Positions 43,898-51,901 of a stretch of 64,000 nt of DNA are shown here, piece by piece (positions within the stretch are counted from its first letter, which is position 1; each line of letters opens with the position of its first letter). Below the pieces are notes generated by a model, which was not told the DNA's origin, made no database searches, and was given only the letters and a program-made list of their open reading frames with translations. Source of the DNA: Ruminococcaceae bacterium FB2012 (GTDB lineage Bacteria > Bacillota > Clostridia > Oscillospirales > Ruminococcaceae); NCBI GenBank assembly GCA_900104495.1, contig FMXS01000003.1:62001-126000 (forward strand). Direction: 5' to 3'. A program made the position numbers and the translations under genes.

Positions 43898-43933
43898 TTA
43901 CGACCAACTTACGACAGATTTACGACCGATTGT
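43898..43933 (+). repeat. Element 1 right arm-type repeats
   Basis: TTACGACCAACTTACGAC (43898-43915), identical to 30910-30927, followed by TTTACGACCGATTGT (43919-43933). They begin just after the integrase stop. The remaining sequence to 44034 has no gene. Confidence 0.75.
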
Positions 43934-44034
43934 AAAGAATTACGGAGATCTGTATAAAACCGAAAATGCAGCCGCCCTCGAAAAGCAGGGATATAAAGGG
44001 CTGCGAAGGGTTATGAGTTTTCGGGAACGTTTTT

Positions 44035-44060
44035 CCGACTATGAAGAGCATAGACTAACA
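44035..44060 (+). other. Middle att site (attR of element 1 / attL of element 2)
   Basis: CCGACTATGAAG with the next codons gives FPTMKSID-stop in frame with a preceding TTT, an old lysS 3' end. The 12-bp core equals 51905-51916. Confidence 0.82.
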
Positions 44061-44111
44061 AACCCACGTATATGCGCGATTTGAGAGATCATCAAAGGCA
44101 AAAAGCAGCCG

Positions 44112-44133
44112 TTTTACGAAGATTTTACGAAAA
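44112..44133 (+). repeat. Element 2 left arm-type repeat
   Basis: TTTTACGAAGATTTTACGAA, matching TTTTTACGAAGAATTTTACG at 51743-51766. Confidence 0.7.
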
Positions 44134-44162
44134 GTCGTGAAATTCGTACAATAGAAACAATG

Positions 44163-44196
44163 ACTCCCGCAGTTTCGGACTGCGGGAGTTTTTTTG
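44163..44196 (+). terminator. Terminator just inside element 2
   Basis: ACTCCCGCAG (44163-44172) pairs with CTGCGGGAGT (44180-44189), followed by seven T. No plus-strand gene ends nearby except through the old lysS end, so it mirrors the terminator inside element 1. Confidence 0.88.
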
Positions 44197-44292
44197 TGAT
44201 GATCTGATCACTGTGCTCATTCTCCAAATAAACAACACCGTCAGCTATTTGATTACGCATTTTTTGCAAAATATAATTATTTCTTCCTTTAC

Positions 44293-45402
44293 TTAATTCC
44301 AATAAGTGTATTCGTATGTCTCATAGCTTTTTAGTTTGTCTCCGTCATAGCTCTCATATCTCACCACATTGCCGTACTGATCGTATTCGTGGGTAGAGTA
44401 TCTATCCACCTTATCCTCAGAGCGTTTCTTGTAGTGGATCTCCTTAGTCTCATTTCCTTTATCGTCGTATTCGTAGGTGGTAAGATTAAAGTAATCGTTG
44501 ACTTGCTCGACACGGTCTCTTGTCAGATTGCCCTTGTCATCATACTCACATTCCTCAATGGTCTTTTCTTCGCCCTTGTCATTATAGGTGATGCTCTTTA
44601 TCATGTTTTTGTTGGCATCATACTCATATTTGGTAGTCGTATTAATCATTTTGTTGCCCGTAGGCGCATTATCAGATGAATGCATCACAGCTACGGTGCC
44701 GTCAGCATTGTATTCATAGGAGAGCTCAATATAGTCGCCGTCATGCATCTTCTGTATCTCAGACGCTTTGGTGCCGTCAGCGTTATACTCATAGGTATAC
44801 TCGTCATGATCAGTCTCCTTATCGTCCTTAGTACGATCCTTGGTGAGTATATTTCCGTGGTCGTCATAGGTATACTTTTCTACATAGCTTTTTTTATAAC
44901 CGGAGCCATTTCCTACGCAGTTGTATTCCAGTATTTTACCGTTTTCGTCATAGGTGGTGGTCTCGCTGTAGACCTCCTTGCCGTCACCATCCGTCTTGAC
45001 TTCCTTTATCAGGCGATCCTCACTGTCATACTCATAGTCAATGTGATAATCCCCGTTTTTGCCCTCAAGAGATATTCTGTTGCCATGGTTGTCGTGAGTA
45101 GTGACGTAGATCAATTTGCCCTCTCTTGAATAAGATGTGGTCTTGATAGTGCCCTCAGCCGCTTTCTCACCGTCTTCTGAAGCTGATGAATCATCTTTTG
45201 ATGAATCAGCAGAAGATGACTCATCTTTTGTATCTGATCCAGTGCTGTCCTGAGCCTTGTCTTCGTTCTTTTCCACCTTGCTCTCAGAGCTTACCGATGA
45301 GCTTTTTGTGCTCTCAGTACTATCTGAGGTGTTGCCGCAGGCTGACACTGAAAGACAAATACAAAGTGCAGCCGCTATTGCTGTAATGGTTCTCAATTTC
45401 AT
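44293..45402 (-). CDS. Lipoprotein with RHS/YD-like repeats
   Basis: A 369-residue secreted lipoprotein. Lipobox LSVSACGN after a short signal peptide, a Ser/Lys/Asp-rich linker, then tandem repeats of about 20 residues built on Y-[ED]-Y-D-x-x-G-N (YTYDDHGNILTKD, YEYDANKNMIKS, YEYDDKGNETKE), the YD pattern of RHS beta-cocoon proteins but short and without a toxin tip. Start is placed at ATG 45402 behind CAGGAGGTAATAACT. Likely a surface-exposed protein with carbohydrate or partner binding; function unknown. Confidence 0.75.
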   Translation of the reverse strand: MKLRTITAIAAALCICLSVSACGNTSDSTESTKSSSVSSESKVEKNEDKAQDSTGSDTKDESSSADSSKDDSSASEDGEKAAEGTIKTTSYSREGKLIYVTTHDNHGNRISLEGKNGDYHIDYEYDSEDRLIKEVKTDGDGKEVYSETTTYDENGKILEYNCVGNGSGYKKSYVEKYTYDDHGNILTKDRTKDDKETDHDEYTYEYNADGTKASEIQKMHDGDYIELSYEYNADGTVAVMHSSDNAPTGNKMINTTTKYEYDANKNMIKSITYNDKGEEKTIEECEYDDKGNLTRDRVEQVNDYFNLTTYEYDDKGNETKEIHYKKRSEDKVDRYSTHEYDQYGNVVRYESYDGDKLKSYETYEYTYWN

Positions 45403-45679
45403 AGTTATTACCTCCTGAAAAATTTTAGAAATAAAAATGTGCGCAGACACTGATGCGTGTTCTTGTGATAAGGTCAAACCACCTTTGAACAGTGCTTATA
45501 TGCATATATCTGCATACTATATATCACCATGTTAGATTATAACAGAAATCACAAGCAGAAACAACAAAAAACAAGCAATGTATGTATATTTCTACATTGT
45601 TTATAAATATATCTTTTTAAAAGTCCTATGCTTTTGTATAATATGTATAAAGCTACATGTACCAAAAGGAGGGACTACT

Positions 45680-45919
45680 ATGTCCGGAAAGATAGTTATT
45701 ACTCTTGATGAATACAGAAAATCAAAGGGCGTATCAAAATATAAGATATGCCGTGCGTGCAACTTGCAGCAGACACAGCTTAATGCTTACTGCAACAACA
45801 AAATGTCACGCATTGATCTTGATGTTCTGACACGCATCTGTGATTTTCTTGAATGCGATCTGACGGATATTGTGAAGTATTATCCGCCCGAGAAAGAGAA
45901 AAGCAAGGACGAGCGCTGA
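45680..45919 (+). CDS. Cro/C1-type HTH regulator (YozG-like)
   Basis: A 79-residue DNA-binding protein: ITLDEYRKSKGVSKYKICRA, LQQTQLNAYCNN, RIDLDVLTRICDFLECDLTDIVKY is a complete five-helix XRE fold of the short YozG type. Ribosome site AAAAGGAGGG before ATG 45680, and TATAAT at 45637. The 200 bp upstream, shared with the divergent lipoprotein gene, is A+T-rich and holds the palindromic ATATGCATAT. Probable regulator of element 2. Confidence 0.85.
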   Translation: MSGKIVITLDEYRKSKGVSKYKICRACNLQQTQLNAYCNNKMSRIDLDVLTRICDFLECDLTDIVKYYPPEKEKSKDER

Positions 45920-45964
45920 TATTTATTCGGTCTGCCGGGGAAACCCTCGGCAGACCTTTTTTAT

Positions 45965-47227
45965 TTACTTCTCCCTTGCCTTGTCGATATTAACGACATC
46001 GTTCAGCCTTGCATACCGGGGCTGCGATCCCCGTCTGAATACCCAGCAGTTACCGACAGGCATATACAATATTTCGTTGAGAGGCTTGTCGCAGCGCTCA
46101 CTGACCGCACGGGCTGTCTGAATGTCGTTGCCTCCGAGGTAGATGTATGTGTCGCAGTTGGATATGATCGTCTGAGCGTCGTGGTCGTAACCCTGCCGCA
46201 GCTGTGCCTCGGACTGTATCATCAGCATCACCGAGAGTGCTCTTGATCTGATAGATGAGATCATTCTCGGAAACTCGTCTATGCGGCAGTTCGTTGCGAA
46301 ATCGTCAAGGATAAACCTGACGGGTATCGGCAGCCTGCCGCCGCTGCATTTGTCGTCAGCGTAGGTACAAAGCTCGTTCATGGCCTGCGTGAAGAAGATG
46401 TTCACCAGCGGGTCAAGGGTGCGGTCGGTGTCGCTGACTGTGATGAATACAGCTGTCTTTTCCTTAGCGATCTGCGTGAAGTCGAAGCCGCCCTTTTTCA
46501 TCATCATTCTAAGCTCCTCGGTATCGAGGGCGGAGAACTTTGCGGCAAGGGTACTCCTTACAGTGTCGTATGTTTTGTACGGTGCGGTATCGACCGCTTC
46601 AAACTTCTGGCACGCCCAGCTGTCAGGGTGACAGCGCTTATGGTGACGCATCAGGCTTTGCAGCTCCGAGGACTTGTCGTCGCAGTCCTTGCGTTCGCCC
46701 AGCTCTACAAGACGAAGTATCTCCCTGAACGTTCGTTCTCGGTTTGTTTCGATGATAAATGCTATTATCGCCGAGAGCAGCAGCACGGTCATACGATCCC
46801 AGTAGGGGTCTGCCTGCGTACCCTCGGATTCCTTGCTTGCAGTGATCGTTGTCGTCAGCTTGGTTATTGCCTGCGTTGAAGGCAGATAGTCCATAGGGTT
46901 GTAGCCGTCGCTCCTTTCGGGATGAGTGAAGTCAATCAGCACTACCTTGTAGCCCCTGTCAGCGAGATACGTTCCCCACCTTTTATGCAGCAGTCCTTTC
47001 GGGTCTGAGATCAGGTAACTCCCTACGCCTTCCCTTATGTTCGGCTCACAGATGTGTCTTGTCTTTCCCGTACCGCTTCCGCCGACGATAAGCACGTTGT
47101 TGTTGAGCTTGGTGTCAAAGTCGTCTAAGCTGTATTCACATCCCTCGGCGGCTCTGAAAACTCCGTTTCTGAACTCGCTTTGTGCAAATATGTTGCTTGC
47201 AAGCTTCTCTAATTCTTTTCCGTCCAT
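45965..47227 (-). CDS. TraG/VirD4-like type IV coupling protein, short form
   Basis: A 421-residue ATPase of conjugation. NVLIVGGSGTGKTRHICEPN is Walker A, YLISDPKGLLHKRW the family motif after it, RFILDDFATNCRID the Walker B region, and IQSEAQLRQGYDHDAQTIISNCDTYIYLGGND the C-terminal TraG motif. Membrane segments found at the N-terminus of full-length VirD4 are missing, so it should be cytosolic or rely on a partner. ATG 47227 is better placed behind GAGGAGG than ATG 47233. It follows the ClpP-like gene, with which it is coupled. Confidence 0.87.
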   Translation of the reverse strand: MDGKELEKLASNIFAQSEFRNGVFRAAEGCEYSLDDFDTKLNNNVLIVGGSGTGKTRHICEPNIREGVGSYLISDPKGLLHKRWGTYLADRGYKVVLIDFTHPERSDGYNPMDYLPSTQAITKLTTTITASKESEGTQADPYWDRMTVLLLSAIIAFIIETNRERTFREILRLVELGERKDCDDKSSELQSLMRHHKRCHPDSWACQKFEAVDTAPYKTYDTVRSTLAAKFSALDTEELRMMMKKGGFDFTQIAKEKTAVFITVSDTDRTLDPLVNIFFTQAMNELCTYADDKCSGGRLPIPVRFILDDFATNCRIDEFPRMISSIRSRALSVMLMIQSEAQLRQGYDHDAQTIISNCDTYIYLGGNDIQTARAVSERCDKPLNEILYMPVGNCWVFRRGSQPRYARLNDVVNIDKAREK

Positions 47228-47229
47228 GG

Positions 47230-47835
47230 TCATTCCTCCTCAAAGATGTTTGTAATGATTTTGTCGCAGATACCGAATTCAACTGCCTGCTCTGCGGTCA
47301 TGTAGTTGTCAAATGAGGTAGCTTCATTGATCTCCTCGATCGTCTTGCCTGTGTGCTTGGCGAGTATGCCATTCATCACATCACGCGTCTTGTTGATCGA
47401 CTCGGAGATCTTTGAAATGCTTGTCGCTGAACCTCCCACGCCTCTGCCGATCAGAACCTCGTGTATCATGACCTCCGAATGCGGCAGGATATACCGATGT
47501 CCCTTAGTCCCTGCGGCAAGCAGCACCGCAGCCATGCTCGCAGCCCGCCCGAGGCAGTAGGTATGCACCTCATTTTTAACGCCCTGCATGATGTCGTAGA
47601 TCGCCTGTCCTGCGATGACCTCGCCTCCGCCCGAGGAAAGGATGACCTTGATCGGCTCGTCAGATTTTGCGAGATAGCGAACACTTTTGTAAAAGTCAAC
47701 CGCTGTCTGTGAGGTTATCGTATCGTCGATAAGGATCATCCTCTCTCCCAGCAGTTCGCTGTCAAGCGGTATGACCGCCGTGGTGTTTGCGCCCTTGTAG
47801 ATGTAGGAAGGGGCGCTCATTTTGATGTTTTCCAT
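47230..47835 (-). CDS. ClpP-like serine protease
   Basis: A 201-residue Clp-fold protease. VILSSGGGEVIAG is the oxyanion strand-loop, LGRAASMAAVLLA holds the catalytic Ser, SEVMIHEVLIG the His, and SFDNYMTAEQAVEFGICDKI the Asp-containing C-terminus. Sequence is of the prophage/mobile-element ClpP type rather than housekeeping ClpP. ATG 47835 after AAAGGAAGTGC; upstream in-frame sequence is an Asn-rich low-complexity run (AAC/AAT repeats) probably not translated. Its stop overlaps the coupling protein start region, an unusual pairing for conjugation. Confidence 0.85.
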   Translation of the reverse strand: MENIKMSAPSYIYKGANTTAVIPLDSELLGERMILIDDTITSQTAVDFYKSVRYLAKSDEPIKVILSSGGGEVIAGQAIYDIMQGVKNEVHTYCLGRAASMAAVLLAAGTKGHRYILPHSEVMIHEVLIGRGVGGSATSISKISESINKTRDVMNGILAKHTGKTIEEINEATSFDNYMTAEQAVEFGICDKIITNIFEEE

Positions 47836-47983
47836 GTTTGCACTTCCTTTCACAGCTGAATTGTTGTTATTGTTGTTGCTGTGATTACATTGTAGCATCT
47901 TTTTCGTAAACTTGGAGTGATCGTCAATCACGAAATGTTTGCAAACAAAAAAGCCGCGTAAATGCGGCTTTTGAGGGAAATAT

Positions 47984-49165
47984 CTATTTTTCTTTTTCCT
48001 TGCTTTTGGCAGGGGCTTTCTTTTTCTTTACGGTGTTTTCTCCACGCTCGACAGTCTTGCGGATGGTCTCACCGAATTTATTGAATACCGACGTGTTTAT
48101 ATCATTATAACTGTATTCTCCTTTATTTTCATTAAGAAGGCTTTCTATGTATTTCTCTTTCTCATTATCCGGGTACATACGGCCGGGATCACTGTAAAGG
48201 ACAAATTTCAGGCGCTCCTTTTTATTGAGCTTCATTCCAATTGCCAGTGATATCAGCATCTCTCTTGTCGGAATGCCTCCTTTTTCGTTTGTAAGCTTTG
48301 TAACCGTTGACGGTGATATATCGATCAGTTTTGCAAGCAAAGCGCTGCTTCTTTGCTTGTGTTCATATTTTCCGCCCGAGTATTCGTCATTATCGGTATT
48401 CAGCCATTTGTTTATCGTCTCGGCTATCATGTGTTTATAGTATTCCTCTGCCGACATTTGCGTATAGCATTCTGAATACAATTCGTTTATTTCTCTTACA
48501 GCAGCTGCATATTCTGTTTCCGGTTCCATGATCGAGAGCATCAGCTTGTTCTCCTCACAGTCAAACTTTTCAATCAATTCAAGCGTTTTGTTAATGTCGG
48601 ATCGGATATCCTCATCGTTGACAGTTTTCAGGAACGCTTCAAACCTGTTGAGTTTACTGAAAATATATGTATCATCAACGTTTAAAAATATCGTCATTTT
48701 TCTGAGCTTTTGCATAGCTTCATTTATGGCTTTTCTTGCAATAAAATATGCCTGCAAAGGATCGTAGCCTTTTCTGCCCGCCGCAAACATATCGATCATG
48801 ATCGATCTTACGCCTGAATCCGATGCTTTTTTTAAGCACGCTTTGTAGCACTGTGCTAAAAGCTCTGTCTTTAGGCATATCCCTTTGCAGTCAGCAGGAG
48901 CTTTTACAACATACATCCGGTAATTGGATTTTTTAGATATATCACTGATCTCGATGCTGATCCGGTCAAACAGCATCGCTTTATCGTATTCTGAGCTGAA
49001 TATTTTTAAATGCTTTGGCACCCGTGATCTCGGGTATGAGTAATCGTCAATGCGATCATATGCATTTGAATAGGGATTTATCTCCCAACCCGCTAAATAT
49101 ACAATAATATCGGTTTTGGTTTTAAACAGTTCGTTATTTATAAGAGTAAAATAATTGTCATTCAT
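47984..49165 (-). CDS. Macro-domain-like protein with a C-terminal HTH
   Basis: A 393-residue protein. Residues about 90-150, LKTELLAQCYKACLKKASDSG, VRSIMIDMFAAGRKGYDPLQAYFIARKAI, match the C-terminal half of macro (ADP-ribose-binding) domains, and TDIIVYLAGWEI could be the degenerate first loop. After a helical linker, SSALLAKLIDISPSTVTKLTN and TREMLISLAIGMKLNKKERLKFVL form a helix-turn-helix; the tail is very Lys-rich. ADP-ribose binding is therefore possible but the usual Asn-Asp site is not evident. Divergent from the damaged integrase. Assigned from short motifs, so moderate confidence. Confidence 0.6.
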   Translation of the reverse strand: MNDNYFTLINNELFKTKTDIIVYLAGWEINPYSNAYDRIDDYSYPRSRVPKHLKIFSSEYDKAMLFDRISIEISDISKKSNYRMYVVKAPADCKGICLKTELLAQCYKACLKKASDSGVRSIMIDMFAAGRKGYDPLQAYFIARKAINEAMQKLRKMTIFLNVDDTYIFSKLNRFEAFLKTVNDEDIRSDINKTLELIEKFDCEENKLMLSIMEPETEYAAAVREINELYSECYTQMSAEEYYKHMIAETINKWLNTDNDEYSGGKYEHKQRSSALLAKLIDISPSTVTKLTNEKGGIPTREMLISLAIGMKLNKKERLKFVLYSDPGRMYPDNEKEKYIESLLNENKGEYSYNDINTSVFNKFGETIRKTVERGENTVKKKKAPAKSKEKEK

Positions 49166-49199
49166 AGCTTATGTCCTCTTTTATCCGTATTTCCGAGCA

Positions 49200-49334
49200 T
49201 ACCTGCAAAGCCTTGCCGTACTGATATTGTACCACTTCAGCGGCAATAAGTCAATGCTAAGATCTGAGGCAGCAGAAAAGGACGAGCCGTCCGAGACAGC
49301 ACACGATATTATCAAGGAATACAATAAAAGGTAA
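49200..49334 (+). pseudogene. 3' remnant of an unidentified gene
   Basis: An open frame without a start or ribosome site ends in SETAHDIIKEYNKR-stop at 49334, just before the damaged integrase. It looks like the tail of a lost gene of element 2. No product can be named. Confidence 0.35.
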
Positions 49335-49359
49335 TGTAGATTTTGAGAAGCTCGATGAA

Positions 49360-50430
49360 GTGGTAAAAAAACACTTCATAGGAATAAATCTTGATCGTTA
49401 TCAGTATCAGAATGACATTGTGGACAGGTATCTCAAATCAAAGGTTAGGCTCAGGGAATCGACATATAACAATTATGTATATATGTATAATTACTTCGTC
49501 AGGTCAGGCTTCGGTCAGAAGAAGCTGGCTGATATCCGTTACAGTGATGTTCTGATCTTTTACTCCGAGCTGGTAAACAAGAAGATGCTTGCGATCAATA
49601 CGCTGGATACTATTCAGAATGTTATCCATCCTTCGCTGACTATGGCGGTTCGGGACGGCGTTATCGGGAGCAATCCCAGCGATAATGTGATAGGAGAGCT
49701 CAAAAAAACTCTTGGATGGACACCTCCGAAAAAGCATTCCCTGACCATAGCAGAGCAGAACGCTTTTATTTCGTATCTTGCTCAAAACAAAGACAGTGAA
49801 GAAAAAACGGCGTACCGACTTGCCTGTCTGCTGCTTGGCACAGGTATGAGAGTCGGTGAGCTGACTGCAATGCGCCGCTGCGATATAGATCTTGAAGCCG
49901 AAATGATCCATGTTATGATAGGTTTAAGCTATCGCAGGGATTCCGAAGGGAAATGCGGATATCATATCCATTCCGCAAAAACCGAAGCAGGTATCAGAGA
50001 TATTCCGATGTTTGACAATGTCAGACAGGTACTTACCGATATCATAACAGAACAGGATGAGCAGGGATGCAGGGACATAATCATCGACGGAGAATCGGGG
50101 TTCATACTCAGAAACCGTTTCGGAGATGTTATGTCAGAGAAATCCGTAAACGGGATACTTGAACGCGCACGACTGAGATATAACAAGTTTGAGGAAACCG
50201 CCGCCAAAGCGAGCGGAAGAAAGCCAGTAATCCTTGAACACTTCTCCGCGCACAATCTCAGGCACACCTTCTGCACCAGACTTTGTGAAAATCTCGATAA
50301 GCTGGGCATAATAATGAGCGTAATGGGACACCACGATGCCCAGACCACACTTGCTGTCTAGAACGAAGTTCATAAAGAGGTGGCCAAGGATGCTTTCAGC
50401 GAATTGGAGGGAAAGATCAGGCTGGGGTGA
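49360..50430 (+). pseudogene. Tyrosine integrase with amber codon at the catalytic tyrosine
   Basis: Phage/Tn916-type integrase. Core-binding domain (VDRYLKSKVRLRESTYNNYV), catalytic Arg (GMRVGELTAMRRCDID), HNLRHTFCTRL (H-x-x-R), then GHHDAQTTLAV and TAG at 50359-50361, exactly where the nucleophile Tyr should stand. The frame continues after TAG as NEVHKEVAKDAFSELEG to a TGA at 50428, the normal C-terminus. One base change (TAT or TAC to TAG) explains it. The 5' end also lacks a convincing start and the N-terminal arm-binding domain. Treated as inactive. Confidence 0.85.
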
Positions 50431-50483
50431 AAAACAATGGCTGAAGTTGAACGAATTTAATTACGGTCTTTGATCCATAGCAC

Positions 50484-50512
50484 TTGAATATTTGGCAGCA
50501 TTGTAGTATAAT
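50484..50512 (+). promoter_or_regulatory. Sigma-A promoter of the fic gene
   Basis: TTGAAT (50484-50489), 17 bp, TATAAT (50507-50512), 93 bp before the ATG. Confidence 0.78.
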
Positions 50513-50604
50513 AATATAAAACGATGTGTTCCAAAGAAGGAGTAAAGATATTTTTCCGAAAAGATCAAACAACCGGCCGCAATGAATATGAGGTTTAATG
50601 AAGT

Positions 50605-51663
50605 ATGAACGATATAAAAAAAGACCCTTTTGATGAATATATTAAGAATCTTCCTCCCACACGCAGGGAAAAGGGAGAGGCTTGGTCTGCCGCGATCGGC
50701 TTACAGGATGTGGACGGCTTGAAGCCTTCGGAATACTTGTATGAAACAGCAAGGAAAAATATCGAGGGCGAGATCACTGTCGATGAGGCAGATAAGCTTA
50801 TAAATGCCTACTACCAAAGCAAGGAAGGCCATACCGAGCACAGTACAGAGGAGGCAGACAAAGTTTCTGCAAGGATCGCAAGGCTGCTTTCCGAAAAAGC
50901 CTTTGTGTTTTCTGCTGCTCAGTATATCACCATACACCGAGAACTGTTCGGCGGGATATACTCTCACGCAGGCATACTCAGGGATTACAACATCGCCAAA
51001 AGAGAATGGGTACTGGACGGAGATACGGTTTCCTACGGCAGCGCACGCGATCTGCGGGAAATGCTTGAATATGATCTTTCACAGGAAAAAGCATTCCGCT
51101 ACAACGGTCTTACTATGCAGGAAACAGTACATCATCTTGCCGTTTTTGTTTCCAGACTGTGGCAGATACACGCTTTCGGAGAGGGCAATACAAGGACGAC
51201 AGCAGTGTTTTTCATCAAATATCTTAGGCAGCTCGGATTTGATGCGGATAACACGCTTTTTGCGGAACACTCATGGTATTTCAGAAACGCATTGGTGCGT
51301 GCGAACTATAACAATATCAAAAACGGCATATACGAAACCACTGAATTCCTTGAAAGATTCCTTCAAAACCTTATGTTGGGGGATAATAACGAGCTTCACA
51401 ACAGAGAAATGCACATCAGCGGACTTTTAACGGGTCATAATGACCCGATAAGTGACCCGACAAATGACCCGATAAAACCGTCTGAGAGAGAGCGGTGTAT
51501 AATTCAGCTGATAAGATCTGATCCCGGTATCACAAGGGCAGAGATCGCAAAGGCTCTGGGCTGTTCGGAATCCACGGTCAAGAGAGCGATACAGAGCATG
51601 GCATCAAAAAATATGATACGCAGGATAGGTTCAAACAAAAAGGGCGAGTGGATAATAGTATAA
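50605..51663 (+). CDS. Fic-family protein with C-terminal winged helix
   Basis: A 352-residue Fic protein, a fold that adds AMP or other nucleotides to target hydroxyls. The active loop reads IHAFGEGNTRTTAVF (canonical HxFx[D/E]GNGRxxR): catalytic His, Phe, Glu and first Arg are kept, GNGR is GNTR, and the last Arg is Thr. NIEGEITVDEA near residue 53 resembles the inhibitory-helix region. Residues about 273-287 are three 12-bp DNA repeats encoding NDPISDPTNDPI, a linker to a winged helix (ITRAEIAKALGCSESTVKRAI). Toxin or regulator of element 2; activity uncertain because of the altered motif. Confidence 0.85.
   Translation: MNDIKKDPFDEYIKNLPPTRREKGEAWSAAIGLQDVDGLKPSEYLYETARKNIEGEITVDEADKLINAYYQSKEGHTEHSTEEADKVSARIARLLSEKAFVFSAAQYITIHRELFGGIYSHAGILRDYNIAKREWVLDGDTVSYGSARDLREMLEYDLSQEKAFRYNGLTMQETVHHLAVFVSRLWQIHAFGEGNTRTTAVFFIKYLRQLGFDADNTLFAEHSWYFRNALVRANYNNIKNGIYETTEFLERFLQNLMLGDNNELHNREMHISGLLTGHNDPISDPTNDPIKPSERERCIIQLIRSDPGITRAEIAKALGCSESTVKRAIQSMASKNMIRRIGSNKKGEWIIV
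51440..51475 (+). repeat. 12-bp tandem repeat inside fic
   Basis: Three units of RTGACCCGAYAA in frame, encoding the NDP-I/T linker; the first unit also forms a palindrome with CGGGTCAT at 51431. Confidence 0.85.
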
Positions 51664-51742
51664 TATGAAAGGCTCTTTTTTCCAGACAGAATTGACATTG
51701 AAACAATTGAAAGCAACGTATCTGCGCGGTTTCAGTCCTCTG

Positions 51743-51766
51743 TTTTTACGAAGAATTTTACGAAAA
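51743..51766 (+). repeat. Element 2 right arm-type repeat
   Basis: TTTTTACGAAGAATTTTACG, partner of 44112-44133. Confidence 0.7.
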
Positions 51767-51901
51767 ATGCCCCTTTTATTATGAGATTATATGACATTAT
51801 ATGGCAATTTGTTTGACTTTTTTCAAGGCAAGACGCTGTAAAAAGCCTGTAAAACCGCGAGTTTACGCAATTTGATCATTCTCAAATATGAACGGAGAAT
51901 G

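Larger units (their letters stand above)
30842..44060. mobile_element. Element 1: integrative mobilisable element in the lysS 3' end
   Basis: Bounded by the lysS 3' end (core at 30842-30853) and a second copy of that sequence at 44035-44046. Carries an intact integrase and xis at the right end, relaxase, MobC and ParM/ParR-like genes in the middle, and cargo (nuclease-like protein, LytTR two-component system, ABC exporters, STAND ATPase). Its own repeats, TTACGACCAACTTACGAC, lie 56 bp inside the left core and 120 bp before the right core. It is visibly more A+T-rich than the flanks. No coupling protein or mating-pore genes, so it should need help to transfer (an IME rather than a full ICE). 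Confidence 0.85.

Noticed and set aside
47836..47931. N-terminal Asn-rich extension of the ClpP-like protein
   Set aside because: Low-complexity AAC/AAT repeats with no ribosome site; ATG 47835 has AAAGGAAG and matches the family start.
50359..50361. Amber codon read as pyrrolysine or suppressed
   Set aside because: No pylT or pyl genes, and no other gene in the window has an in-frame TAG that must be read through; a nonsense mutation is simpler.
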